NCBI GenBank assembly: GCA_947492745.1
Contig: CANLOE010000064.1
Location: forward strand, 1-41,991
From: an uncultured Cyclobacteriaceae bacterium
GTDB taxonomy: Bacteria; Bacteroidota; Bacteroidia; Cytophagales; Cyclobacteriaceae
Direction of reading: 5' to 3'
Length of the DNA stretch: 41,991 nt
In this document: positions 33,839 to 41,991 of the stretch, one piece after another
How positions within the stretch are numbered: position 1 is the first letter of the stretch
Layout: every line of letters begins with the position of its first letter
The notes under the pieces: generated by a model
The model's input: only the letters and a program-made list of their open reading frames with translations
Databases searched by the model: none
What the model was told of the DNA's origin: nothing
Translations under genes and position numbers: made by a program

Positions 33839-34774
33839 CTAACTTACCTTCATCCCCAAAACCCACTCCATCATCCTTGCCATGGCCTGTTGTCTGACCG
33901 TGGGAACCGAAAGGAATATATCGTGCAAAGCTCCTTCGACCTCCTGCAATTGGACGTTATTTCCCAGCTTGGAGCCATAGTGTTTCATGTCCTCTACATT
34001 GAGCACGGCATCGCCATAGCGTAGTTCCTCGTTCCATCTTCTGCCCGGTTTCAGGGAGCGCTGCGAGTGTAGCAGTAGTATGGGCAGTTTTAGGTCCAGG
34101 TCTTTCTGTATTTTTTGATGGGCCTCACTTATGGCCACTAGCCAGGGAAAGTAGGTAGGGAAACCGTACAGCGGTTTCCAATCGAGATTGAACCCCCACT
34201 CGCCACGATAGTTCTTGTGGAGGCTTTCCACATAAAGTGAAGAGAGTACGTTCGGGAGACAGGCATAGGGAAAGAGCTTACCGATAGACCTGAAAAGGGG
34301 CAGGGTCATTGTTCGGATGAACTCGGGGATATCGAATTCCAGAAAGGGGGAGTTGAGGATCAGCGCATTGATATCGGACCTATTGGAACCCTCCTTGGCA
34401 TACAGACAGGCGATGAGCGCTCCAGTAGAATGTCCCAAGAGCAAAAGCTCGGAAGGTTGTTCTTGTTGTAGCTTTCGGATAGCTATAGTAATCTCCCCGA
34501 AGTATTCTCTCAGGTCCCGACAGTAGTTGGGATGCTGATGGGGCAGCAGTGAGTTGCCATACTTTCTCAGTTCCAACGCATGGAAATTGTAACCATGGTC
34601 CTGAAAGCACTGGCTTAGGTGAGGATGGAAGAAATGGTCGATGAAACCATGGAGATAAAGGACCGTAGGTCTTTCGGGTTTATTCCTCTTATCGCTGATA
34701 AGTGTGGCGACTACTTCACCTTCGTAGTCCCTTTCCATGGGAAGGGTATGGTATGTAAAGCCTTGCAGTATCAT
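33839..34774 (-). CDS. Alpha/beta hydrolase, lysophospholipase/monoglyceride lipase-like
   Basis: This is a 311-residue serine hydrolase of the Hydrolase_4 type, probably acting on small esters or lysolipids. The oxyanion region is VLYLHGFIDHFF. The nucleophile elbow is GHSTGA with Ser116. The general base His is in GALHDIFLS near the C-terminus, and the acid residue is probably the Asp in the NVEDMKHYG region or nearby. There is no signal peptide, so it is cytoplasmic or peripheral. It is a single gene convergent with the response regulator, with less than 100 bp between their ends, where no strong terminator was seen. Confidence 0.9.
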   Translation of the reverse strand: MILQGFTYHTLPMERDYEGEVVATLISDKRNKPERPTVLYLHGFIDHFFHPHLSQCFQDHGYNFHALELRKYGNSLLPHQHPNYCRDLREYFGEITIAIRKLQQEQPSELLLLGHSTGALIACLYAKEGSNRSDINALILNSPFLEFDIPEFIRTMTLPLFRSIGKLFPYACLPNVLSSLYVESLHKNYRGEWGFNLDWKPLYGFPTYFPWLVAISEAHQKIQKDLDLKLPILLLHSQRSLKPGRRWNEELRYGDAVLNVEDMKHYGSKLGNNVQLQEVEGALHDIFLSVPTVRQQAMARMMEWVLGMKVS

Positions 34775-34802
34775 TTTTTTAAGTTTGTAGTTGGTATCTT
34801 AA

Positions 34803-35080
34803 CCCGGATTATGCGTTGGAACTTCGTAAAGAGGATTTATACCCAGATGAAATTGTTTTGGGACATACTGAAATGATCAAGAAAACGCTGTTCTGCCCGG
34901 AACGGTCCCAATGACCGATCAACTAATGACCGGTCAACAAAATGCAGGATTTGTCCAAGACTTCCGGAACTTCAAATTTCCCATTTCATTTTTTGTTGAG
35001 TATAAATAGCCATAACTCAGTACAACAACCCGTTGGCAGATAGTTAGATCCGTAGTAGATTCTCCTGTGCATGATCCGGG
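34803..35080 (+). repeat. Palindromic element, family C, split by unrelated sequence
   Basis: The left arm (CCCGGATTATGCGTTGG to about 34840) and the right arm (from about 35000 to ATGATCCGGG) are family C, but about 160 bp between them are not. The flanks are CTTAA and TTCAA. The insert has no clean duplication and holds a tandem pair AATGACCGATCAAC/AATGACCGGTCAAC. Confidence 0.7.
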
Positions 35081-35434
35081 TTCAACATAGGACAGGGTAA
35101 ATATCGGGTCATAAGCCAGTATGGGATGCCTGTTGGAATAACAAAATGTTTGCCATGGATGTCCACAATGCTTGCCGAAGGGATATCGTGCTGTGAAATC
35201 ATGCTTGAAAGCGATTGATTCCGATGAGAAAACAATGTGTCAAAATCAGTCTAAGTTCAATGTGCAGGATGCCCATGCGCAAATATAGGTACATTCATGG
35301 GTTTGGCCACTCATAGCAATTATAAGGATGACCCTATCCCACAATTTTTGAAAAAGGGACCTATTGTCAATGTTTTATGGTATACTTGCCGAAAAAAACA
35401 CTATAGTGTTTTGATGTATTCTCATGCAGATAAA

Positions 35435-35600
35435 CCTGGATCATTCGTTGGAACTTCGTAACGAGGTTTTAAATGTCAATAGATCAGGTAGTTTTATTGG
35501 ATTTAGCATAGCACCGCTATAGTGAATTTAAAAAGCTTAGTGCAACGACCGATTTGCCGCTATTTAGATCCGCAGTAGATTTTTCAATGTATCATCCGGG
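35435..35600 (+). repeat. Palindromic element, family C
   Basis: A 166-bp unit running from CCTGGATCATTCG to ATCATCCGGG with flanks ATAAA and TTAAA (one mismatch) and a central hairpin CATAGC-ACC-GCTATA (one end pair changed). Confidence 0.9.
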
Positions 35601-35777
35601 TTAAAGCCTGAAGTTTATTGAATAATCTAGGAATTGAATATAATATAATGATACTGGACCAATGGTGAGTTTACCTACTATATGTGTTAGGTATACTGTA
35701 GTAGGATAGGTGTTCTTGGTCAGCGGACAAATTTTTTCGGTGTGTTTTCCAGTGGAAAAACTTTTCGCAATAGAGGA

Positions 35778-35849
35778 AGTGATTTCAACAGCTTCTACCT
35801 TACCAAAAGAAGGTTTTGCCCGCTTACGATGTTTGAAAGATAAGTAAAT
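35778..35849 (+). pseudogene. 3' remnant of a FISUMP gene
   Basis: One frame reads EVISTASTLPKEGFARLRCLKDK in two blocks of clear similarity (STLPKE and LRCLKDK) to the end of the intact FISUMP protein that stops at 37144, followed by a stop codon at the same place. Upstream of about 35770 the similarity fades. It is the tail of a duplicated, decayed paralogue. From 35850 to 36331 no gene is seen. Two TAnnTTTG motifs there may be promoter elements. Confidence 0.75.
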
Positions 35850-36080
35850 GTAATACTATGTTGTAAATCAAAGGCTACAATTTTATTGACTTCCGGCCTG
35901 AACCAAAATGCATATCAAGCCCCTTTGCTTGGGGGTTGGGACTGAAAATAAAAATCTGTAAGCTTCATGATTTAACAATGTAGTTATAAGCATCAATGGG
36001 TCAATACCTTGTGTGGGGTTTTATGCTTCTGTATTACTTTGGTGCCTTCATTATTAATTTAAAATTATAGTTAAATAGTG

Positions 36081-36143
36081 TAATTTTGTATAGCTAATTA
36101 TTATATTGTGCCAAAGATAACATGAATTTGTTCTATATATTTG
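36081..36143 (+). promoter_or_regulatory. Possible -7 elements upstream of the FISUMP gene
   Basis: TAATTTTG (36081-36088) and TATATTTG (36136-36143) both fit the TAnnTTTG -7 consensus of Bacteroidota promoters. Neither has a TTG -33 element at the usual 19-bp spacing, so the call is weak. Confidence 0.25.
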
Positions 36144-36331
36144 ATTTTTAGAGAATTGTAGATTTCAGTTCCATTGATGTATATCGAACGCTTTGCTCCG
36201 ATTGAAATCGGTTCTTCCACTATCCCATTTTATCGGGGATAAGGGTGACCCTAGGCGCTATGCCTACTATTCTTTGAATAATTAGTGAACTAGCAAATTT
36301 TAAAAAACAGTAATATAAAAACAAACCAACC

Positions 36332-37144
36332 ATGAAAACCAAATTGATATCTATTACCGCCATTTTTTTACTGTCGCTTTCCATGGGCCTTTTACTGAGT
36401 TCCTGCGGCGATGATGATTCGGTGGATGCCTGTGCCTCGCTGGAGCTGACGGCCATTGGCAGTGCCTTTTCCGTCAAGGCCAGTGCCACAGGCGGTACGG
36501 CACCCTATGAATTCTCCATAGACGGTACGACCTTTCAGAGCGGGGCAGAGTTCAAGAATGTGGCCGTACAGGACTATACGGTGACAGTAAAGGATGCGGG
36601 CGGCTGCACCAAGACCGCCGCTGTAAGTGCGGCCAGCCTACAACAGTTCGTGGACGAGCGCGACAATAGGAGCTACAAAGCCGTAAAGATAGGCGAGCAG
36701 ATCTGGATGGGGGAGAATCTAAGGGTTGACCCTGATTCGGCCGCCTTTAAGTGTTACGATGATGTTGCCGAAAACTGTGAAAAGTACGGCCTTATGTACA
36801 CTTGGCATGCGGCGCAGGTGGCCTGTCCCAAAAATTGGAGTTTGCCTTCTTTCGATGACTATGATATTTTGTTTGAAGCTATCGGAGGTGATGATGATGC
36901 CGCTAAAGTGCAGAAGCTGATCAAAGGGGGTAGTTCCGGATTTGATACTGAGCTTGGTGGTGCATATTACGATGACAAATTCCAGCTGATCGATGAATGG
37001 GATGTGCTTTGGGCTACGGGGGTCTCATTGGATGATACAGAAGGTCGCAACATTTTTATAGGTCCTAAGGATGAAGTGGTTTCAGCCTCTTCCACCCTGC
37101 CAAAAGAAGATTTTGCCTGCTTACGATGTTTGAAAGATAAATAA
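36332..37144 (+). CDS. Lipoprotein with SprB-like repeat and FISUMP domain
   Basis: This is a 270-residue exported lipoprotein. The signal ends LLLSSC, so Cys25 is the likely lipid anchor, followed by Gly-Asp-Asp, which favours surface export in this phylum. Residues about 38-95 match an SprB-type repeat (GGTAPYEFSIDGTTF and DYTVTVKDAGGCT). Residues about 105-268 are a Fibrobacter succinogenes major paralogous (FISUMP) domain, with DNRSYKAVKIGEQIWMGENL, WSLPSFDDYD and the Cys-containing end FACLRCLKD. The function of the domain is not established. It lies 48 bp upstream of the large T9SS gene on the same strand, so the two are probably co-transcribed. Confidence 0.92.
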   Translation: MKTKLISITAIFLLSLSMGLLLSSCGDDDSVDACASLELTAIGSAFSVKASATGGTAPYEFSIDGTTFQSGAEFKNVAVQDYTVTVKDAGGCTKTAAVSAASLQQFVDERDNRSYKAVKIGEQIWMGENLRVDPDSAAFKCYDDVAENCEKYGLMYTWHAAQVACPKNWSLPSFDDYDILFEAIGGDDDAAKVQKLIKGGSSGFDTELGGAYYDDKFQLIDEWDVLWATGVSLDDTEGRNIFIGPKDEVVSASSTLPKEDFACLRCLKDK

Positions 37145-37192
37145 TCTCCATTGGGTATTCAATAAAGTGCCATTTAAGTAAAACTTTAATCT

Positions 37193-40100
37193 ATGCTTCA
37201 TTTCACAAAGTATTTTATTTTTAGTACAGTTTTGATCACTGTTGGAAAATTACAGGCACAACAATCCGTCAAAGCGATAAGTCCAGAAATACCTACCTCT
37301 AATGGTATAACACTTGTGGGAGGAACTGACCTCAGTGCGGACGCGGGTACAATTACGGAAAGGGGGGTAGTTTTTAAAGCAGATAGTAAGGTGGAAACTA
37401 TAGATGATATTGACCTGCGAATCTCACACAAAAACATGGGCGGCAACCTCACCACGGGAACGGATGAATATAAAGTGGAAAATGTCACAGGCCTTGACCC
37501 GAAAAAGCATTATTTCTACGAAGCCTATATTTTGAATGTAACCGACCCGAAGATAGCTACTATCAGTAATCAGGGATACAATTTTTGGACCTTAGCCCCT
37601 TCTCCTGGACATTCTACTATTCTTGAATTAGAAAGCAAAACTTCCCGGTCTATAGAATTACGATATTCTGGACTTAATCTTCCCAAAAATACTGTAGATG
37701 GTTACGTTCTATTGAGAAAAGAAGGAAATACGGCTCCTGATGGGAAATTGTTGGAAGATGGGAAAGCACCACCAACAGCGGAGGAATTGGGTTCAGCAGT
37801 GGACAAGGTCGTTATCATTACCGATGGAAGTACCTACAACGATACAGGTCTAAAGCCTGAAACAACCTATAGCTATACCTTGGTTTCTTTCAACAAAGGC
37901 ATAAACGACGACGCTACCTACAACTACAAAACGGATGGTACGATACCCACCATCAGTGCCACCACCCATCCCAAGGCACCGGGTCCCATCACAGACCTTC
38001 GTGCCATCAATGTGCGGACCAATAGCTTTGAACTAATTTGGAATGCCCCTGAAAGAGCAGAAAGCTATATAGTCGAGGTATCGGAAAACAATGATTTTTC
38101 CTCGCCACTGGCAGATTATCCTAAAAACGATGTTACCGATACAGAGATCAAGGTCACAGGCCTGAAAGAAAATACGAAGTATTACTACCGTGTTGCCGCG
38201 AAAAACTCTGGTGGGAATAGTGCATCGAGAAATGGTAACGTGACAACAGGCTCCCCGAAACAGGCCCAGCTTATCATCGCAGCGAGCAATCCCTCCAATA
38301 CTACTTTTTGCGAAGGGGATGAAATCAAGTTTCTGGCCCTGCCGGAAGGGAAAACCGAGTATACCTTTTGGGTAGACGTGGGAAGTGGTTTTAATAAGGC
38401 TCAAGATAATAACATGGATACATATACTTTTAATGCCTTGAACAAAGGTAATGCGAAAGTGAAGGTTGGAATAGCTGGTTTTGCAGACAGTAAAACGATA
38501 TCATTGACAATACACCCGAAACCTAATAATGTTGTATTTGACCGCTTGTCCTCTGATGAGAATGTCGATGTCAATAACCTCAACACTTCGCTCCCCGATG
38601 TGGCTCTTGATGCAGCTACTCCCGATGGAGGGGTTTACTCTGGACCAGGTGTCTATCGTGATGATGACATGAACTACTTCTTTTCTCCTACCAGTGGTAA
38701 TTATGAAATCACCTACACCTATACGGACAACAATGGCTGTTCGGATATGAAAGCATTGAATATCAATGTTCTGGATGAGGATACGAAAATCACCACAGAC
38801 CTGAAAGATGAATACTGTGATAATATTGCTTCTGTGGGTTTTTCGATTCGCCTTTTTACCAAAGCTTTTGAAAAGGTAAGACCTGGAACTGACGAATACT
38901 ACTATACAGAATGCGAGGATTCTCGTGACAAGAGTACCTGCGACTGTAAGTATAGGGTCAGGAATGAACTGGCAGATACGGATCCTGTGAAACGCGCCTA
39001 TGTTATTGACCCATTTTCAGGTGAAACCGATAGGGAAATCAGTGATGCGATGAGCAACGTTCAGGTATCGTACAACGAGGATGATCCTACGTCACCGTAT
39101 TATGAAGTGTCGGGGAAATTCCATCCAAACGTTATAGAATCCCCCTTTGTATTTGTTACACTGGAACTGGATGCGGAAGTCGTGTATGATATTGCCGTAA
39201 ATACCGATGCTCCGGAAACCTGCGAATTTACCAGAGACCCCATTACTTTGACTTCGCGCTATGTCTCACGAATCAATGTGAGAAACTCTGCAAAACCCGA
39301 TATCGAAACTCTTACCAAGGATAGCTTCTGCGAAGGTTCGCCTGAGTTCATAGAACTGAATCCAATAACAAAAGCTAAAACGGGCCTATCCATCCCCGAC
39401 CCTTCCGATGGATTTTTTTCTTATCGGAAAAGAGGGGAAGAAGATATTTTCAGGACACTTCCTGATAATATTATCGTACTTGGAGCTTTTGAAACGGGTG
39501 AGTATTTTATTCGATATACGTACAATGGCAATTCTGATTATTGTAAGGAAAGTTCTGCGCTGGACACCATAAGTGTAACACCACCCCCGACGGGTAAGTT
39601 CGAAGTGGATGAAACTACTCTCTGTTTTGGAGACTCTGTGAAATTCACCTATAGCGACAAGTCCTATGACCCCAATACTACCAAAGGCTGGACCTGGGAG
39701 TGGGGTTTTGGAGACGGTAATTCCAGTGATGAGGTATCTCCCAAACACCGCTATGCCACTATAGGTACCAATACAGTTTCATTGACTGTGAAAAGTGATT
39801 CTGTATCAACATGTAAGGGAAGCTCGCTCAATTCGGGAGTGACCATCAAACCCATACCCAAAGGTGATTTTGAGTCTTTTGGCCTCTGTGAAGGAAATGC
39901 TACCGTACTGGCACCTAGAATTCCAAAGGATGAAGGTGTGGATGATATTGCATGGAGTATAAGCGGCAGTAATACCGAAAAGATAACAGCATACAATTAT
40001 ATTGATAACAGTAGTAGTAAAAGAGAAGTAATTCTATCCGAATCGGGACTTACGACCATCGACCTGATACCCACCAATAGTTTTGGTTGTTCTGACACCA

Positions 40101-41758
40101 TCAGTAAGAATTACTTCGTTTTTCCTTCAGTGAGCGGGGACGGTTTTGCGGATAACTTCGACACACCGGAGACCGTAGCACAACGCTGGAGCAATAGTGG
40201 ACAGACTGCGCCCTACGAGATCTCTTCATGGCAACTGATAGGGACGGAGGGCAATTTCATCTGGAGGACAATGGCGCAGGGCGATAGTACCTATGCCAAT
40301 AATGAACAATCCTATATAGAAAGCCCCTGTTTTGATTTTTCAGGGTTTGAACACCCCTTCCTAAGTTTGGATATTCTCGGGGATGTAGAGGAAGGAAAAG
40401 ACGGTGCCGTCGTACTCTATACCGCGGACAATGGAATCAGATGGAAGCCGCTCGGGGATAACCAAGGTTCCGGCATCAACTGGTATACCGAGGACAATAT
40501 CACGGGCAGTCCGGGCTTGGGCAGCAATATCGACCGTCTCGGCTGGTCCGATGGAGACAGTACCTGGCGCAATGCGCGCTATGCCCTCTCAGCGGTGCAG
40601 GAGGAAGCGGGTGCCGACAAGGTACGCTTTCGAATTGCTTTTGGAAGCAATGGAGACAATCCCGAAGAAGAGACCTTTAGTGGATTCGCCTTTGATAACT
40701 TTCAGCTACAGGAGCGCAACCGCATCAATCTGTTGGAGCATTTTACCAACATGAGGGGCAACCATGAGCACATTGATGAAGACCGGTTCGTACATCAATT
40801 TGCGCTGGACCGAAAGGGGGAAGCCATCGATATCCAGTACCATATCCGTCTTATAAACAATTATGATCCTATCGCTGATTTTGATAATACCTTTCCCTCG
40901 GCACAGGCATTGCACTATGGCATAGGATACTTTCCCAGAACGGTGCTGAACGGATTTTCTCCGCTCGAAAGGATAGCTATGCCTTTCAGCGAATTGGAAA
41001 ACAAGAACATTATCTATGACAAAGAAGCACTGACTTCTGCTGCCTTTGATATCGATGTGCGACAAGAGATAGTGCCCAAAGACTTCACACAAAGGCTGAA
41101 GTTCGACATCACCGTGACCAAGAACAGTACCTTGGAACCTATTGATGAGTTCGTCATCATCGAGCCGGTCATTGTGCAGACCCGAGTTCAAATCGATGAC
41201 AAAGTGTACCCCAATGTTGCCCGAAAGATACTGCCCGATGCTACGGGAGTCACCATGGACGGGGACTGGTCCGCCAGTGGAGAGAGCGATGCCCCGCAGA
41301 CCAAGACCGTTTATTGGAACCCAAGGTTCGATGTCGATACCGATGGGAGCGATGGTGTTGTGGATACGATCCTTTTAGTGACCTATGTTTATAATGAAGA
41401 CCGCTTCAATGCTACCAAGGAAGTCTATCAGGTAAGAGTGGATACCATACCCCTGAGCAATATCCCACCACCGCACAGCACCGTCGTAGGCCTCTTCGAA
41501 GGTAATAGGAAGGAGGGAATGACCTTATTCCCAAATCCTGCTACTGATATTTTAAGCGTGCGTTTCGCTCGTCCCTTAGAGAAAGAGCATGTCTTGCTCA
41601 TCTATGATGCCTTGGGAAAGGTGGTAAAGGAACAGATGGTACCTGTCGGGAAAAGCAATGTTAGTATCGAAACGAAGCATCTGCTCAGTGGCCTCTATAA
41701 CCTACAATTGATGGAAGGCAACCATAGTGTCATGCTGCGGTTTGAAGTACTCCATTAG
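37193..41758 (+). CDS. Large secreted multidomain protein with T9SS sorting domain
   Basis: At 1521 residues this is the longest gene here. A signal peptide covers residues 1-22. Fibronectin type III domains lie at about 137-262 and 262-355 (the second includes SFELIWNAPE and YYYRVAAKNSGG). An Ig-like module follows, and a PKD domain is at about 800-885 (WTWEWGFGDGNSSDE). A MAM/jelly-roll-like region spans about 985-1175 (FADNFDTPE, ending GFAFDNFQL). After it comes a region resembling Omp28/thioredoxin-like proteins (INLLEHFTNMRGNH, later IGYFPRTVLNG) that lacks the usual CxxC. The last about 85 residues (LFPNPATDILSVRF, SGLYNLQLMEG) are a type A T9SS domain. The likely role is adhesion or surface binding. 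It probably shares a transcript with the FISUMP gene. Confidence 0.9.
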   Translation: MLHFTKYFIFSTVLITVGKLQAQQSVKAISPEIPTSNGITLVGGTDLSADAGTITERGVVFKADSKVETIDDIDLRISHKNMGGNLTTGTDEYKVENVTGLDPKKHYFYEAYILNVTDPKIATISNQGYNFWTLAPSPGHSTILELESKTSRSIELRYSGLNLPKNTVDGYVLLRKEGNTAPDGKLLEDGKAPPTAEELGSAVDKVVIITDGSTYNDTGLKPETTYSYTLVSFNKGINDDATYNYKTDGTIPTISATTHPKAPGPITDLRAINVRTNSFELIWNAPERAESYIVEVSENNDFSSPLADYPKNDVTDTEIKVTGLKENTKYYYRVAAKNSGGNSASRNGNVTTGSPKQAQLIIAASNPSNTTFCEGDEIKFLALPEGKTEYTFWVDVGSGFNKAQDNNMDTYTFNALNKGNAKVKVGIAGFADSKTISLTIHPKPNNVVFDRLSSDENVDVNNLNTSLPDVALDAATPDGGVYSGPGVYRDDDMNYFFSPTSGNYEITYTYTDNNGCSDMKALNINVLDEDTKITTDLKDEYCDNIASVGFSIRLFTKAFEKVRPGTDEYYYTECEDSRDKSTCDCKYRVRNELADTDPVKRAYVIDPFSGETDREISDAMSNVQVSYNEDDPTSPYYEVSGKFHPNVIESPFVFVTLELDAEVVYDIAVNTDAPETCEFTRDPITLTSRYVSRINVRNSAKPDIETLTKDSFCEGSPEFIELNPITKAKTGLSIPDPSDGFFSYRKRGEEDIFRTLPDNIIVLGAFETGEYFIRYTYNGNSDYCKESSALDTISVTPPPTGKFEVDETTLCFGDSVKFTYSDKSYDPNTTKGWTWEWGFGDGNSSDEVSPKHRYATIGTNTVSLTVKSDSVSTCKGSSLNSGVTIKPIPKGDFESFGLCEGNATVLAPRIPKDEGVDDIAWSISGSNTEKITAYNYIDNSSSKREVILSESGLTTIDLIPTNSFGCSDTISKNYFVFPSVSGDGFADNFDTPETVAQRWSNSGQTAPYEISSWQLIGTEGNFIWRTMAQGDSTYANNEQSYIESPCFDFSGFEHPFLSLDILGDVEEGKDGAVVLYTADNGIRWKPLGDNQGSGINWYTEDNITGSPGLGSNIDRLGWSDGDSTWRNARYALSAVQEEAGADKVRFRIAFGSNGDNPEEETFSGFAFDNFQLQERNRINLLEHFTNMRGNHEHIDEDRFVHQFALDRKGEAIDIQYHIRLINNYDPIADFDNTFPSAQALHYGIGYFPRTVLNGFSPLERIAMPFSELENKNIIYDKEALTSAAFDIDVRQEIVPKDFTQRLKFDITVTKNSTLEPIDEFVIIEPVIVQTRVQIDDKVYPNVARKILPDATGVTMDGDWSASGESDAPQTKTVYWNPRFDVDTDGSDGVVDTILLVTYVYNEDRFNATKEVYQVRVDTIPLSNIPPPHSTVVGLFEGNRKEGMTLFPNPATDILSVRFARPLEKEHVLLIYDALGKVVKEQMVPVGKSNVSIETKHLLSGLYNLQLMEGNHSVMLRFEVLH

Positions 41759-41785
41759 TGAACAATGAACAATTGGCAATTTTAA

Positions 41786-41795
41786 CCCGGATCAT
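41786..41795 (+). repeat. Family C end fragment cut by an insertion-sequence end
   Basis: The ten bases CCCGGATCAT, preceded by TTTAA, are the start of a family C element. Instead of continuing GCG they run straight into the 18-mer CAATGTCGTTTAGTTAAG. Confidence 0.6.
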
Positions 41796-41813
41796 CAATG
41801 TCGTTTAGTTAAG
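41796..41813 (+). mobile_element. End of an IS4-type element entering from the right edge
   Basis: This 18-mer is identical to the presumed 5' end of the IS4-type remnant at 1602-1619. The sequence after it differs, so it may be the opposite end of the element or a related one. The rest lies outside the window. Confidence 0.5.
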
Positions 41814-41845
41814 ATTTGTAAGCCATAAAACTGGCAGGTCTTCCT

Positions 41846-41877
41846 CCACTGGCGCAAGCGTCCGCTTGTGTCCCTCT
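41846..41877 (+). repeat. 32-bp palindromic direct repeat, copy 1
   Basis: CCACTGGCGCAAGCGTCCGC followed by TTGTGTCCCTCT. It contains the hairpin CAAGCG-TC-CGCTTG and is GC-rich compared with the surroundings. It is repeated identically 82 bp downstream. Confidence 0.8.
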
Positions 41878-41959
41878 AGTCCATACCCATCTACATTTTC
41901 TGATAACCGATGATACCTCTATCGCCCACATCAACAATCCACGCCATTATTCTCAAGCA

Positions 41960-41991
41960 CCACTGGCGCAAGCGTCCGCTTGTGTCCCTCT
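41960..41991 (+). repeat. 32-bp palindromic direct repeat, copy 2
   Basis: Identical to 41846-41877 over all 32 bp and cut by the window edge. The pair is REP-like. REP sequences of this kind are often moved by REP-associated tyrosine transposases, but none is visible here. Confidence 0.8.

Noticed and set aside
41846-41991. CRISPR array from the two identical 32-bp repeats
   Set aside because: The distance between copies is 82 bp, too long for a spacer, only two copies are seen, and the repeat is strongly palindromic like a REP sequence. No cas gene is present.

Overview
The window looks like chromosomal DNA of a Bacteroidota bacterium, probably of the order Cytophagales. Two secreted proteins end in type IX secretion (Por) C-terminal sorting domains (genes ending at 10146 and 41758). 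There is a FISUMP/SprB-type lipoprotein and a head-GIN DUF2807 protein. Housekeeping genes are scattered singly or in short runs between AT-rich spacers. The genus cannot be fixed from this sequence. No tRNA, rRNA or CRISPR array was seen.

Layout. 1-2190: decayed mobile DNA (an IS4-type transposase broken by nested palindromic repeats, plus a second transposase scrap). 2193-6022: aspS (minus), then a secreted hypothetical protein, tadA and a Mn-type superoxide dismutase. 6619-10146: a large secreted Asp-box propeller protein with CBM6 and a T9SS tail. 10732-19791: rnhB (minus), a NUDIX hydrolase, a MATE exporter, an acyl-CoA thioesterase, a plsC-gatC overlapping pair, and a 1011-residue membrane/TPR protein. 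20542-23958: an orphan LolD/MacB-type ATPase, a PduO-type cobalamin adenosyltransferase and ilvE. 25158-29469: a DUF885 lipoprotein and a Tat-exported PhoD phosphatase. 29977-34774: a YigZ/EamA minus-strand operon, the DUF2807 protein, a single-domain response regulator and an alpha/beta hydrolase. 35778-41758: a FISUMP gene remnant, an intact FISUMP lipoprotein gene and a 1521-residue multidomain T9SS protein that probably shares its transcript.

The main discovery is in the spacers. About 20 complete or partial copies of a palindromic repeat superfamily (called here A, B, C and E) occupy them. Complete units are 161-166 bp, begin CCC and end GGG, fold on themselves from end to end, and have a central hairpin of the form YRTAGC-loop-GCTAYR. 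They are flanked by 5-bp A/T-rich target duplications (TTGAA, TTCAA, TTAAA, ATTAT, ATAAT, TTTAT). A second family (D, 159 bp, ends TACAAA/TTTGTA) has 3-bp TTA or TAA duplications and a related central hairpin. Elements are nested in one another (B in A in an IS4 transposase; D in C; a C-like unit in E). Removing an inner element plus one duplication restores the outer sequence, and in the transposase it restores the reading frame. These are therefore mobile, MITE-like elements and not merely REP sequences. No intact transposase for them is present in the window. A third structured repeat (F) and two degenerate copies of an unidentified coding tail add to the mobile-element debris.

The protein-coding genes are mostly ordinary core genes. 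The secreted proteins (Asp-box/CBM6, FISUMP, the 1521-residue protein, PhoD, DUF885) suggest a polymer-degrading, surface-active life style, which is an inference.
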